Shown here: positions 45,059 through 54,046 of the stretch, in pieces | Layout: the number at the start of each line of letters is the position of its first letter | How positions within the stretch are numbered: position 1 is the first letter of the stretch | DNA from: VFJL01 sp043721435 | GTDB lineage: Bacteria > Pseudomonadota > Gammaproteobacteria > Burkholderiales > Nitrosomonadaceae | Assembly: GCA_043721435.1 (NCBI GenBank) | Contig: JAYSQR010000063.1 | Span: 1-59,366 of the forward strand | Length of the DNA: 59,366 nt | Direction of reading: 5' to 3' | The notes under the pieces: model-generated | The model's input: only the letters and a program-made list of their open reading frames with translations | Told to the model about the DNA's origin: nothing | Database searches by the model: none | Program-made: the position numbers and the translations under genes

Positions 45059-48000
45059 TCACCCCAGCCATTTTCTCGCGTTCCTGAACATCCGCATCCA
45101 TGGACCATCTTCACGCCACTCAGTCCCGCCTCCTGCCCCTATTTCCGCTTCACTCCTCGCCGTGTCGGCGGGGTGCCACGAATGCTGCGCAGCGCGAAAC
45201 ACCCGTTCCGGATGCGGCATGAATATACTGAAACGGCCATCGGGCGTGGTCATGCCGGCAATTCCCTGGGGCGAACCGTTGGGATTGAGCGGATAAATCT
45301 CGGTGGGCTTGCCGCGATTATCGACAAAACGCAGCGCAACCAGCGGCGAGCCGGCCGCCAATTTTTTCTCGTCGGCAAATTCCGCATAGCCCTCACCATG
45401 CGCAACAGCAATGGGCATACGGCTGCCGACCATGCCGGCAAAAAACAACGAGGGACTTTGCTGAACTTCCACCATGACGAAGCGCGCTTCAAACTGCTCG
45501 GATTTGTTGCGCACGAAATGCGGCCAATGCTCAGCGCCGGGAATGATTTCGTGCAGATTGCTCATCATCTGGCAGCCGTTGCAGACGCCCAGCGCAAAGG
45601 TGTCAGCACGCCGGAAAAACATTTCGAATTCGTCGCGCGCGCGCCGGTTGAACAGAACTGATTTTGCCCAGCCCTCTCCTGCTCCCAGCACGTCGCCGTA
45701 GGAAAATCCGCCGCATGCGGCCAGGCCCTGGTAATCCTGCAGCGAAACACGTCCCGCGATGATGTCGCTCATGTGCACGTCGGTCGCGGCGAAGCCCGCC
45801 CGGTCAAAGGCTGCGGCCATTTCCACCTGACCGTTCACGCCCTGTTCGCGCAAAATGGCGATTTTCGGCCTGACCCCGCTGTGAATGTAAGGCGCGGCTA
45901 TGTCGTCGTTCACGTCGAAACTCAAATGCACGTGCAGACCAGGATCGGCGGCATCGAGAATGCGATCGTATTCCTGCTGCGCACACTCCGGGTTGTCGCG
46001 CAACTTCTGCATCTGATAAGTAGTCTCCGACCAGGCACGCTGCAGATCGACGCGCTGCTCGGCGAATACCGGTTTGTTGTTGCGCAGAAACTGGATTTCA
46101 TCCTTGTCGTTGAGACCGCCAATGACAAAACTCACATCGCGCAGACCGGCTTCTGCCAGGATTTCCAGCACGGCCTGATGCTGCTCCGTTTTTATCTGGA
46201 GCACCGCCCCGAGTTCCTCGTTGAACAACACCGACAGGGTGCGCTCCCGAGTCCGGCCACCCAGTATCTCCGGTCTCAGTTCGTAACCATCCACATCGCT
46301 GGCGAGTGCATCGAAGCATAATTGATCGAGATTGACCGTGATGCCCGCATGGCCGACAAAAGCCATCTCGCACAACGTCACAAACAGGCCGCCGTCGGAA
46401 CGGTCGTGGTAAGCAAGTAGCCTGTTTTCGCGATTCAAACGTTGCAGCGCGGCAAACAGTCCTTTGAGTTTCTGCGCATCATCCAGATCCGGGGCGATGT
46501 TGCCCACTTGCTTATACACCTGCGCCAGCGCTGACCCGCCCAGACGGTTTCTGCCTGCGCCCAGATCGATCAGGATCAGTTCCGTCTCGCCGCAATCCGT
46601 GCGCAATTGCGGCGTAAGAGTCTCGCGCGCATCCGTCACGCGCGCAAAAGCAGAGACGATCAGCGACAGCGGCGCGGTCACTTCCTTCCTGGTTCCCGCA
46701 ACCTGACTGCCGTCTGCCTCTTCCCACACCGTCTTCATCGACATGGAATCCTTGCCCACCGGGATGCTGATTCCCAGTTGCGGACACAATTCCATCCCTA
46801 CGGCATGGACTGCGTCATACAAGCCCGCGTCCTCGCCCGGATGCCCCGCCGCCGCCATCCAGTTGGCGGAAAGCTTGATCTCGCCGATATGCTCAATCAG
46901 CGCTGCGGCGATATTGGTGATGGCCTCGCCCACCGCCATGCGCGCGGCCGCAGCAGGATCGAGCAGCGCCAGCGGCGTGCGTTCGCCCACGGCGAAAGCT
47001 TCACCCAGATAAGTCTGATAGCCCATCAATGTCACTGCCACATCCGCCACCGGAATCTGCCACGGTCCCACCATCTGGTCACGCGCAGTCATGCCGCCGA
47101 CCGTGCGATCGCCGATGCTGATGAGAAAAGTCTTATCCGCCACCGCCGGCAGGCACAACACCCGGTATGCGGCTTCCTTCAAATCCAGCCCTGCCGGGTC
47201 GAACGGTACCAGCGCCTTGCTGATGTGACTAACCTCGCGCGTCATTTTCGGCGGTTTGCCCAGCAGCACCGCAAGCTCCATGTCCACCGGCAGCGGCCGC
47301 TCGCCGAATGCCGGATCAATCACCGTGAGTTGCTGTTGCGCAGTTGCCACACCCACCACTGCAAACGGGCAGCGTTCGCGCTCACAAATCTCCCGGAACC
47401 GTGGCAGCGACTCCGGCCCAATGACAAGCACATAACGCTCCTGCGCCTCATTGCTCCAGATCTGCAGCGGCGACATGCCCGGCTCTTCCGAGGGGATGTC
47501 GCGCAGATTAAAACGTCCCCCGCGCCCCGCACCGTGCACCAGTTCCGGCAGTGCATTGGACAAGCCGCCCGCGCCGACATCGTGTATCGACAGAATCGGG
47601 TTGGACTCGCCCTGCCTTTCCATCTGCCAGCAACGGTCGATCACTTCCTGCGCGCGCCGCTCCATTTCCGCGTTACCGCGCTGCACCGAATCGAAATCGA
47701 GGCTTTCCACATTCGCGCCGGTATCCATGCTGGAAGCCGCGCTGCCGCCAAGACCGATCAGCATTCCCGGTCCGCCCAACTGGATCAGCAATGCGCCCGG
47801 CAGAAATTGCTGCTTGAATGAGTGCTGCTTGGAGATATGGCCTATGCCCCCCGCCAGCATGATCGGCTTGTGGTAACCGCGCACCTCGCCCGCAACCAGT
47901 TCTTCGAAAGTGCGGAAATACCCCGCCAGATTGGGCCGGCCAAACTCGTTGTTGAACGCCGCCCCGCCTATCGGTCCTTCCAGCATGATCTGCAGCGCTG

Positions 48001-49102
48001 AGGCGATGCGCGCGGGCTTGCCATAAGAACCGGCTTCGCCTGCTTCCTGGTATTTCTCCCACGGCTGGACAGATCCGGGAATGTTCAGATTGGAAACCGA
48101 AAACCCCGTGAGCCCCGCCCTGGGTCTGGCGCCGCGGCCAGTGGCACCTTCGTCACGGATTTCACCGCCTGCACCGGTGGCGGCGCCGGGGTAAGGCGAT
48201 ATCGCGGTGGGGTGATTATGCGTTTCCACTTTCATCAGAATATGCGCTTGCTCCTCGGCATGGCCGTAAGCATGATCCTTGCCGGGATAAAAGCGCGCGA
48301 CCTTCGCTCCTTCGATGATGGACGAGTTGTCCGCATAAGCCACTACCGTGCCTTGCGGATGCTGCTGGTGGGTATTGCGGATCATCGCAAACAGCGAGTG
48401 CGGCTGCGGCTTGCCGTCTATCACCCAGTCGGCGTTGAAAATCTTGTGACGGCAATGCTCCGAATTGGCCTGGGCAAACATCATCAGTTCAACATCGGTG
48501 GGATTGCGCCCGATGCGCCCAAAATTGGCCGCGAGATATTCGATTTCGTCTGGCGACAGCGCCAGCCCCATGTCGCTGTTGGCACGTTGCAACGCCGCCA
48601 TTCCACCAGCCAGCACATCTACCGTGTGGAGCGGCGCAGGCGCATAATACCGGAACAGTTTTTCCGCATCGTCAAACGAGCTGAACACCGCCTCGGTCAT
48701 GCGATCGTGTATCAGTGCGAACAGTGCCGCTCTCGCTGCCGCAGCAAGCTCACCTGTGGTTTGAACGTAAAATGCCACGCCGCGCTCCAGCCGCCCGACT
48801 GCTTCCAGTCCGCAATGACGGGCGATGTCGGTGGCCTTGGACGACCACGGCGAAATGGTGCCGGGACGCGGCAGCACCAGCAGCAATTCGCCTGCAGGTT
48901 CTTCGCCCTGCTGCGCTGCACCATAGGTCAGCAGCTTCGCAAGAATGGCGTTTTCATCTGGCCGCAGATCGCGCTCCACCGCGCAAAAATGCCAATATTC
49001 GGCGTAAATGTGGGAAACTTGCGGAGCGGCGGTTTTGAGTGCGGCCGTTAATTTTTCCAGACGGAATGGGGAAAGGGCGCTACCGCCGCGGAGTCGAAGC
49101 AT
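45059..49102 (-). CDS. purL: Phosphoribosylformylglycinamidine synthase PurL
   Basis: This 1347-aa single-chain (large-type) PurL covers step four of purine synthesis. It has an N-terminal PurS-like domain, linker, two AIR-synthase-like halves (KVETHNHPTAISPYPGAATGAGGEIRDEGATGRG; SIHDVGAGGLSNALPELV; HDRSDGGLFVTLCEMAF) and a C-terminal class I glutamine amidotransferase with nucleophile Cys in FALGVCNGCQMM and His/Glu at FMPHPERVFR. Length is normal for proteobacteria. Convergent or divergent partners are not purine genes. Confidence 0.98.
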   Translation of the reverse strand: MLRLRGGSALSPFRLEKLTAALKTAAPQVSHIYAEYWHFCAVERDLRPDENAILAKLLTYGAAQQGEEPAGELLLVLPRPGTISPWSSKATDIARHCGLEAVGRLERGVAFYVQTTGELAAAARAALFALIHDRMTEAVFSSFDDAEKLFRYYAPAPLHTVDVLAGGMAALQRANSDMGLALSPDEIEYLAANFGRIGRNPTDVELMMFAQANSEHCRHKIFNADWVIDGKPQPHSLFAMIRNTHQQHPQGTVVAYADNSSIIEGAKVARFYPGKDHAYGHAEEQAHILMKVETHNHPTAISPYPGAATGAGGEIRDEGATGRGARPRAGLTGFSVSNLNIPGSVQPWEKYQEAGEAGSYGKPARIASALQIMLEGPIGGAAFNNEFGRPNLAGYFRTFEELVAGEVRGYHKPIMLAGGIGHISKQHSFKQQFLPGALLIQLGGPGMLIGLGGSAASSMDTGANVESLDFDSVQRGNAEMERRAQEVIDRCWQMERQGESNPILSIHDVGAGGLSNALPELVHGAGRGGRFNLRDIPSEEPGMSPLQIWSNEAQERYVLVIGPESLPRFREICERERCPFAVVGVATAQQQLTVIDPAFGERPLPVDMELAVLLGKPPKMTREVSHISKALVPFDPAGLDLKEAAYRVLCLPAVADKTFLISIGDRTVGGMTARDQMVGPWQIPVADVAVTLMGYQTYLGEAFAVGERTPLALLDPAAAARMAVGEAITNIAAALIEHIGEIKLSANWMAAAGHPGEDAGLYDAVHAVGMELCPQLGISIPVGKDSMSMKTVWEEADGSQVAGTRKEVTAPLSLIVSAFARVTDARETLTPQLRTDCGETELILIDLGAGRNRLGGSALAQVYKQVGNIAPDLDDAQKLKGLFAALQRLNRENRLLAYHDRSDGGLFVTLCEMAFVGHAGITVNLDQLCFDALASDVDGYELRPEILGGRTRERTLSVLFNEELGAVLQIKTEQHQAVLEILAEAGLRDVSFVIGGLNDKDEIQFLRNNKPVFAEQRVDLQRAWSETTYQMQKLRDNPECAQQEYDRILDAADPGLHVHLSFDVNDDIAAPYIHSGVRPKIAILREQGVNGQVEMAAAFDRAGFAATDVHMSDIIAGRVSLQDYQGLAACGGFSYGDVLGAGEGWAKSVLFNRRARDEFEMFFRRADTFALGVCNGCQMMSNLHEIIPGAEHWPHFVRNKSEQFEARFVMVEVQQSPSLFFAGMVGSRMPIAVAHGEGYAEFADEKKLAAGSPLVALRFVDNRGKPTEIYPLNPNGSPQGIAGMTTPDGRFSIFMPHPERVFRAAQHSWHPADTARSEAEIGAGGGTEWREDGPWMRMFRNARKWLG

Positions 49103-49206
49103 CAGGAAAAATGAGGCGATGAATTGGAAAGCGTAATTTTACACGAGAAAACAAGCTGCCCGCAGCCCGATAAGCTGGCAAGTAATGCCCGGATCAACCC
49201 TGAAAT

Positions 49207-50706
49207 ATGATTAATCCCACTCCCGTCTACACTGCTGCCGAGATCCGCGCCATCGAGCAGCTTGCCGCCGCTCTGCCTGCTCCGCGTACCTTGATGGAAA
49301 AAGCCGGCCTGGCTGCTGCCGAAATTGCGCGCGACCGGCTGCTCACTGATGACCGCAACACGGTGCTGGTACTGGCTGGCCCCGGCAACAACGGCGGCGA
49401 TGCTTTCGTCGTTGCCCGCCATCTGCAAGCCTGGTGGTTCAAGGTCACGCTGGTATTCAGCGGCGAACGCGAACGCCTGTCCGCTGATGCCAAACAGGCG
49501 CTGGATGCCTGGCTGGCTGCAGGCGGCGAGATCCTGACCGGAATCCCCGCAGATAAAACCTGGGATATAGTGATAGACGGACTGTTCGGTATCGGTCTCG
49601 AACGCGATCTGGCAGGCAAATACCTGGAACTCGTCAATGCGGTCAACCGCCTGCACCTGCCGGTGCTCGCGCTCGACATCCCGAGCGGCCTGGGCAGCGA
49701 CAACGGCAATGTTTATGGTGCAGCGATTCGTGCCGCCGTGACGGTCACGTTCATCGGCCTCAAACCCGGCCTGCTGACTCAGCATGGTCTCGACTATTGC
49801 GGGGAGATTTTGCTCCGCGAGCTTGATCTCGACGCATCTTCCCTGGTTGAACCCCATGCCTGGAAACTGGACCAGGCTTACGCGCAGAAACTGCTGCTGC
49901 CGCCGCCGCGCCCCGCCAACAGTCATAAAGGCATGTTCGGCAGCGCCGGCATCATCGGCGGTGCAACCGGCATGGTGGGTGCGGCGTTTCTGGCTGGAAC
50001 CGCCGCGCTGAAACTGGGTGCAGGGCGTGTCTATCTCGGCTTGATGGCTGCCGAGGCGCCGGGTGTGAACACCGCACAGCCTGAATTGATGCTGCATCCG
50101 GTGCACGAGCTGTTCAAACTCGATCACCTCAGTTGCCTGGTCGTCGGCCCCGGTCTGGGCATAGAACCCGATGCTCATTTCTGGCTGGGCAGCGCGCTGG
50201 AATCTGCGCTGCCGCTGGTGCTGGACGCCGATGCATTGAACTTGATCGCCGCCCACCCCCGGCTTGCCGGCCTGCTGCGCTCACGCTCGGCTGCTGCTAT
50301 CCTCACCCCACATGCCGCAGAAGCTGCGCGGCTGCTCGACACCGACACGGCAGCGATACAGCATGACCGCATGGCGGCGGCGGCCAGACTGGCGCAGCGT
50401 TTCAACTGCTGTGTGGTGCTGAAAGGCGCCGGCAGCATTTGTGCTACGCCCGATGGCAGACGCTACCTCAATACCAGCGGCAATCCCGGTCTGAGCAGCG
50501 CGGGAACAGGCGACGTGCTGTCCGGCATCATCGGTGCTTTGCTGGCGCAGGGATTGAGTGCGGAGAACGCATTGCTGCTGGCAGTCCATCTGCATGGCGC
50601 CGCAGCGAATGCGCTGCTGCAAGCGCACGGCGGCCCGATAGGAATGACTGCGTCGGAAATCACCGATGCGGCACGCAGCCTGTTAAATCAATGGATCAAT
50701 AATTAG
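49207..50706 (+). CDS. nnr: Bifunctional NAD(P)H-hydrate repair enzyme (epimerase/dehydratase)
   Basis: This 499-aa protein repairs damaged hydrated NAD(P)H. The N-terminal epimerase (YjeF_N) has AGPGNNGGDAFVVARHL, GLFGIGLERDL and LALDIPSGLGSDNG. The C-terminal ADP-dependent dehydratase (YjeF_C, ribokinase-like) has SHKGMFGSAGIIGGATGMVGAAFLAG, VVGPGLG, VLDADALNLIA, ILTPHAAEAARLL and NPGLSSAGTGDVLSGIIGALLAQG. Transcribed divergently from purL with a 104-base gap. The gene has strongly biased composition that yields long antisense reading frames, which I do not regard as genes. Confidence 0.95.
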   Translation: MINPTPVYTAAEIRAIEQLAAALPAPRTLMEKAGLAAAEIARDRLLTDDRNTVLVLAGPGNNGGDAFVVARHLQAWWFKVTLVFSGERERLSADAKQALDAWLAAGGEILTGIPADKTWDIVIDGLFGIGLERDLAGKYLELVNAVNRLHLPVLALDIPSGLGSDNGNVYGAAIRAAVTVTFIGLKPGLLTQHGLDYCGEILLRELDLDASSLVEPHAWKLDQAYAQKLLLPPPRPANSHKGMFGSAGIIGGATGMVGAAFLAGTAALKLGAGRVYLGLMAAEAPGVNTAQPELMLHPVHELFKLDHLSCLVVGPGLGIEPDAHFWLGSALESALPLVLDADALNLIAAHPRLAGLLRSRSAAAILTPHAAEAARLLDTDTAAIQHDRMAAAARLAQRFNCCVVLKGAGSICATPDGRRYLNTSGNPGLSSAGTGDVLSGIIGALLAQGLSAENALLLAVHLHGAAANALLQAHGGPIGMTASEITDAARSLLNQWINN

Positions 50707-50730
50707 GGAAGCGCTGAACAAGTCACACCC

Positions 50731-50826
50731 CGTCATTCCGGGGCTGCTGAAAGCAGAACCCGGAATCCAGACTTTTCAATAAGTTGCTGGATTCCGGATA
50801 ACCGCTTTGCGGTTTCCGGAATGACG
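50731..50826. repeat. Palindromic dispersed repeat, copy 1
   Basis: This 96-bp unit begins CGTCATTCCGG and ends CCGGAATGACG, with inner inverted pair GGAATCCAG/CTGGATTCC. It fills the gap between nnr and the carbonic anhydrase gene. The same terminal and inner motifs occur at 59164-59357. Such elements are repetitive extragenic palindromes and could fold as strong hairpins in RNA. Confidence 0.8.
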
Positions 50827-50889
50827 AAACGTACTTGTTTAGTATGCCCTTAACCGTTTTTGTGATTTGAACTGAAAGGAACTCTCAGC

Positions 50890-51666
50890 ATGTGCCATAT
50901 ATGTGACCAAAGAAATAGTGATCAGCAGAATCCCAGACAAGACCTAAGCAAGCGCTCATTTCTCAAACTGACTGCAGCTTCCGCCATTGGCTTGGGTTTT
51001 GTCGGCTCAGGGATTGCAACAGCCCAGGAAAAGAAAACCGCCAAGACTTACAGCAAAGCCCCGCCCAAACCTGAAAACGTACTGACACCCGACCAGGCTC
51101 TGGAAAGGTTGATGGAAGGCAACGAACGTTATGTTGCTGGCAAATCGATACCATTGGATTTCCATGACGTTCAAGACTCCCTGGTTAAAGGACAAAACCC
51201 TTATGCCACCATTCTGGGTTGCTCCGATTCCAGGGTCAGCCCTGAACATTGCTTTGATGAGGCCCAGGGCGACCTGTTTGTAGCCCGAGGCGCGGGCAAT
51301 TACCTGACGAATGACAATATAGCCACATTAGAGTATTCAGTTGCCGTATTGAATACGCCGCTGATCATGGTGCTAGGGCACGAAAGTTGCGGCGCTGTCA
51401 AAGCGGCGATAGATGCCGTTGATCATCATAAAGATTTCCCTGGGCATATCCAGTTGTTGGCCAGCGCGATAGCACCGGCAGTCAGAGCGGTCAGCGATAC
51501 TTCCAGCAGTCGCTTGATCAACGTGACCAAGAAAAACGTCATCATGACTGTTGAAAGGCTGAGGAATAAAACACCCATTCTGGACTACTATCACGACCAG
51601 AAGAGAATTCGCGTGGTCGGCGGCTTGTATCACCTTGATACCGGCAGGGTCGAGCTGATAGCTTAA
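50890..51666 (+). CDS. Exported beta-class carbonic anhydrase with Tat-like signal
   Basis: This 258-aa protein has an unusual start, MCHICDQRNSDQQ with a CxxC, then DLSKRSFLKLTAASAIGLGF, a Tat-type signal in which the first Arg of the RR pair is Lys. The mature part (from about 45) is a beta-carbonic anhydrase: zinc ligands Cys in ILGCSDSRVSPE, His and Cys in VLGHESCGAVKAAID, with the Asp-Arg dyad in SDSR, and a C-terminal GGLYHLDTGRVEL strand. It interconverts CO2 and bicarbonate in the periplasm if exported. AGGAA precedes the ATG. Other carbon-fixation genes are not nearby. Confidence 0.88.
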   Translation: MCHICDQRNSDQQNPRQDLSKRSFLKLTAASAIGLGFVGSGIATAQEKKTAKTYSKAPPKPENVLTPDQALERLMEGNERYVAGKSIPLDFHDVQDSLVKGQNPYATILGCSDSRVSPEHCFDEAQGDLFVARGAGNYLTNDNIATLEYSVAVLNTPLIMVLGHESCGAVKAAIDAVDHHKDFPGHIQLLASAIAPAVRAVSDTSSSRLINVTKKNVIMTVERLRNKTPILDYYHDQKRIRVVGGLYHLDTGRVELIA

Positions 51667-51981
51667 ATGTAGTTTCTTATAACGTTGTTCACCATTAAAT
51701 CGAGGCGCGATGGCGGCTTTGCGGAATGGGATGCACGAAAGGCTCGGAACGAAGGGTTGACCCCATTCGCTCCGAGCCTGACACCGCAAACCGCCCGTAA
51801 CGCACCGTCCCCTAAGGATTGCGGCAACGTATCTTCTTAACACATTCCTTCGGTTACTTTTTTATTGAGGTAATTCGCCAGTGACGATCTGGCCGAGTTT
51901 CTTACCCTGCCGTGCTATGATTACGTTGACTGATAAACGGGTTGTGGGAAGTTCCAAACTGACGGCCAGGGGAGTTATGTC
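51667..51981. other. Gene-free stretch with a long imperfect hairpin
   Basis: No supported gene in these 315 bases. A hairpin at 51740-51779 has perfect outer arms AGGCTCGGA/TCCGAGCCT, then CGAA/TTCG and GGG/CCC inside. There is no T run after it, so it is not a typical terminator. The flanking sequence resembles the kind of dispersed repeat that yields spurious reading frames in related genomes, but I see only one copy here. Confidence 0.5.
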
Positions 51982-52416
51982 ATGAAGACCGTAAGACAAT
52001 TACTGCAAGGTAAGGGCTACGAGGTAGCGAGCATCGAGCCGGACAAATCGGTGTATGACGCCATGCAATTGATGGCTGCCAGGAACATCGGCGCGCTGCT
52101 GGTGCTGGAAACCGGCAAATTGATCGGCATCATCACTGAAAGAGATTATTCCCGTAAGGTACATATACTGGATAAATCCGTGCGCGATGTTCTGGTAAAA
52201 GATATCATGACCAGCCAGGTAGCGTATGTGAGTCCCGACTACACCGCCGAGGATTGCATGGCGTTGGTTACCGAGATGCGGGTACGCCATTTGCCGGTGC
52301 TGGAAAACGATCAGGTAATTGGCATTATCTCCATCGGCGACTTGGTCAAGGATGCCATCTCCGACCGGGAATTTGTCATTCACCAGCTCGAACGTTACAT
52401 ATACGGAATTCGCTGA
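51982..52416 (+). CDS. Two-CBS-domain protein
   Basis: This 144-aa protein consists of a pair of CBS domains: first about 8-64 (YDAMQLMAARNIGALLVLETGKLIGIITERDYSRK), second about 75-135 (DIMTSQVAYVSPDYTAEDCMALVTEMRVRHLPVLENDQVIGIISIGDLVK). CBS pairs bind adenosyl ligands such as AMP, ATP or SAM and regulate partner proteins; stand-alone ones are often stress-linked. GGGAG precedes the ATG. Partner unknown. The 272 bases after it hold an inverted repeat GGTCGAA/TTCGACC (52613-52637) and no gene. Confidence 0.9.
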   Translation: MKTVRQLLQGKGYEVASIEPDKSVYDAMQLMAARNIGALLVLETGKLIGIITERDYSRKVHILDKSVRDVLVKDIMTSQVAYVSPDYTAEDCMALVTEMRVRHLPVLENDQVIGIISIGDLVKDAISDREFVIHQLERYIYGIR

Positions 52417-52688
52417 TTGAAACAGAATTGATGGTTTCCGCCATGAAATCAGGCAGCCGCGTCAGGTTCATTAAGCCGCGCCAGAATCTGGTGGCACGCT
52501 GCATCCCGTAGTTGCAATGCCGCTTGCCAGTCGTGTCCTGCTGCAAGCAGGGGCTCGCCAACCGGCACTTTCTCAGTTCAATGTGATCTACCTATTTCAC
52601 GTAGCACTTATAGGTCGAACTCTTGAAAATTTCGACCGTTGCGGCGCCGCTATGATCGACCTGAGTAATAATGTGCGAGTTGGTGTTT

Positions 52689-53153
52689 TCATTTGGCCTT
52701 TATTTCAAATTTACCACGCATACCCTTAAAGTGTCCTGGTCGCGGACAGGCAAAATCGACCGTGCCGATCTCGGTAAATTGCCACACTAGTTCCCCGCTC
52801 TTGCCCGGATCAACGCTTACCAAGTTGGGATCGGGGTGCTCCACGTCGGGATATTTTTTCATCATCGCGGCATGTTTATCCAGTTGTGCCATCGAGCCAA
52901 TCATCATATCGTGCTTTTTTTCGCCTGCATTCCTGAGGACAAGCTTCACCGTTTCACCCTGTTTCACTTTTATTTCAGCAGGCTTGAAACGGTTATCGAC
53001 CATGGTTATCTCGATAGTGCGTGACACTTTGCCCGGATCGCCGAGCTTGCCGACAACCGCCGACCCCTCTCCGCTGTCAGAATAGGCTTGAGCAACGGCG
53101 CCAGCCGGAATCAAGCTTATTGCCAAGACAGATGCAATGAAAATTTTTTTCAT
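52689..53153 (-). CDS. Periplasmic cupredoxin-like copper protein
   Basis: The 154-aa product starts at MKKIFIASVLAISLIPAGAVAQA (53153), a signal peptide preceded by a good ribosome-binding site; the longer frame to 53300 is not needed. The cupredoxin domain has copper ligands visible as His in AGEKKHDMMIG and Cys-His-Met in FACPRPGHFKGMRGKF. Similar plastocyanin-like proteins carry electrons or bind periplasmic copper. A Met/His-rich insert (SMAQLDKHAAMMKKYPDVEHP) may add metal binding. No copper efflux genes adjacent. Confidence 0.88.
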   Translation of the reverse strand: MKKIFIASVLAISLIPAGAVAQAYSDSGEGSAVVGKLGDPGKVSRTIEITMVDNRFKPAEIKVKQGETVKLVLRNAGEKKHDMMIGSMAQLDKHAAMMKKYPDVEHPDPNLVSVDPGKSGELVWQFTEIGTVDFACPRPGHFKGMRGKFEIKAK

Positions 53154-53227
53154 TTGACCCTCCTGTAAAGTAACGGATGCGAATCTATTGATAGTACCGC
53201 TGCAATCTATCCCCTCTGGAACTGGTA

Positions 53228-53527
53228 TCAGCAGGGTGCGAACGTCAGGCAGCTGATCTCGCCCTTGCTGCGCCCAACCCGGATGTTCTCGGTTATGCAT
53301 TCAAAGTCATCGTTGAACTTGCATGCTTCAACCTTGCAGGCGCCAATCCCTGCCGTGCGCATGGCAGCTTTGGTGTGGTTCCTGTTGCCGAAAAATGTGT
53401 CGCAGCCGGGATGCACCCCGTCGCCGATGGTGATGGCCCGCGCGTGGCAGTCGTTGTTGAGGTTGTATGCGCATTCAGTCACACTGCACTCGGAAACGAG
53501 GGGTGTTTCGATGGTAATGGTTTTCAT
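53228..53527 (-). CDS. DUF1540 Cys-rich protein, two repeats
   Basis: This 99-aa protein contains two copies of the DUF1540 pattern. The first is CSVTECAYNLNNDCHARAI...CDTF (about 14-43) and the second CKVEACKFNDDFECITENI...CLTF (about 64-95). The regular four-Cys spacing suggests zinc binding; function is unknown. No signal peptide. GGAGAATT upstream supports the ATG at 53527. Lies 75 bases upstream of the cupredoxin gene on the same strand, so the two may be co-expressed. Confidence 0.88.
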   Translation of the reverse strand: MKTITIETPLVSECSVTECAYNLNNDCHARAITIGDGVHPGCDTFFGNRNHTKAAMRTAGIGACKVEACKFNDDFECITENIRVGRSKGEISCLTFAPC

Positions 53528-54046
53528 GTGGAATTCTCCTGTTGCGTGATGGAAGAAAGTAATGGGACAAGTGAAACTCCGCGAAAAAATCTACGGAGAA
53601 GAGGACTGCCGGACAATGGCTGCGCGAAAATATTCCTCTTCCTTATGCGTAGACATTCTGGGGCAAGATTTCAAGGCAAAAATGAAGTCCGGGTTGAGGC
53701 CTGACTCAATTTGCAAGAAGCGTTCCACCGCTGGATGAGTAGGGGACACGTCAGTGTGATAAAGATGCGGCGGTAGCGGTAGCGGTAGCTCTAGCTTATT
53801 TGCCGGGCACTTAGCCGGAGGCACAAATCGCCTACGCTACCAAAACACTGCCACTCTGCACTGCCACTCTGCGACGGTAAGCCCGGCAATGCAGAATCTT
53901 GAGGAAAGTAGAAAGAAATTGTACTAGAATGAATATCAGTATCCCGCTGTATGTATGACTGGCTAGCCGCTAAAAGATGAATGCTGGCGCAGTGCATAGT
54001 TTTCCGGAACCCAACCCGGCTCACTCAATCAGAAAGGAGAATACCA
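53528..54046. other. Gene-free stretch with short tandem repeats
   Basis: No supported gene in 519 bases. It contains GGTAGC three times in tandem (53772-53789), a perfect 13-base tandem duplication CACTGCCACTCTG (53846-53871), and the promoter and leader of the peroxiredoxin gene. Short reading frames on the minus strand have low-complexity products and no recognisable family. Confidence 0.6.
53899..53927 (+). promoter_or_regulatory. Candidate sigma-70 promoter of the peroxiredoxin-ferritin operon
   Basis: TTGAGG and TACTAG are separated by 17 bases, about 120 bases upstream of the peroxiredoxin ATG. No clear OxyR, Fur or IscR site was recognised around it. Confidence 0.35.

Noticed and set aside
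49102..50256. 384-codon reading frame on the minus strand opposite nnr
   Set aside because: It lies fully antisense to a gene with intact motifs, has no recognisable domain, and is explained by codon bias of the real gene.
53591..54024. Two 77-codon minus-strand frames in the peroxiredoxin upstream region
   Set aside because: They cross short tandem repeats, give low-complexity products and lack ribosome-binding sites.
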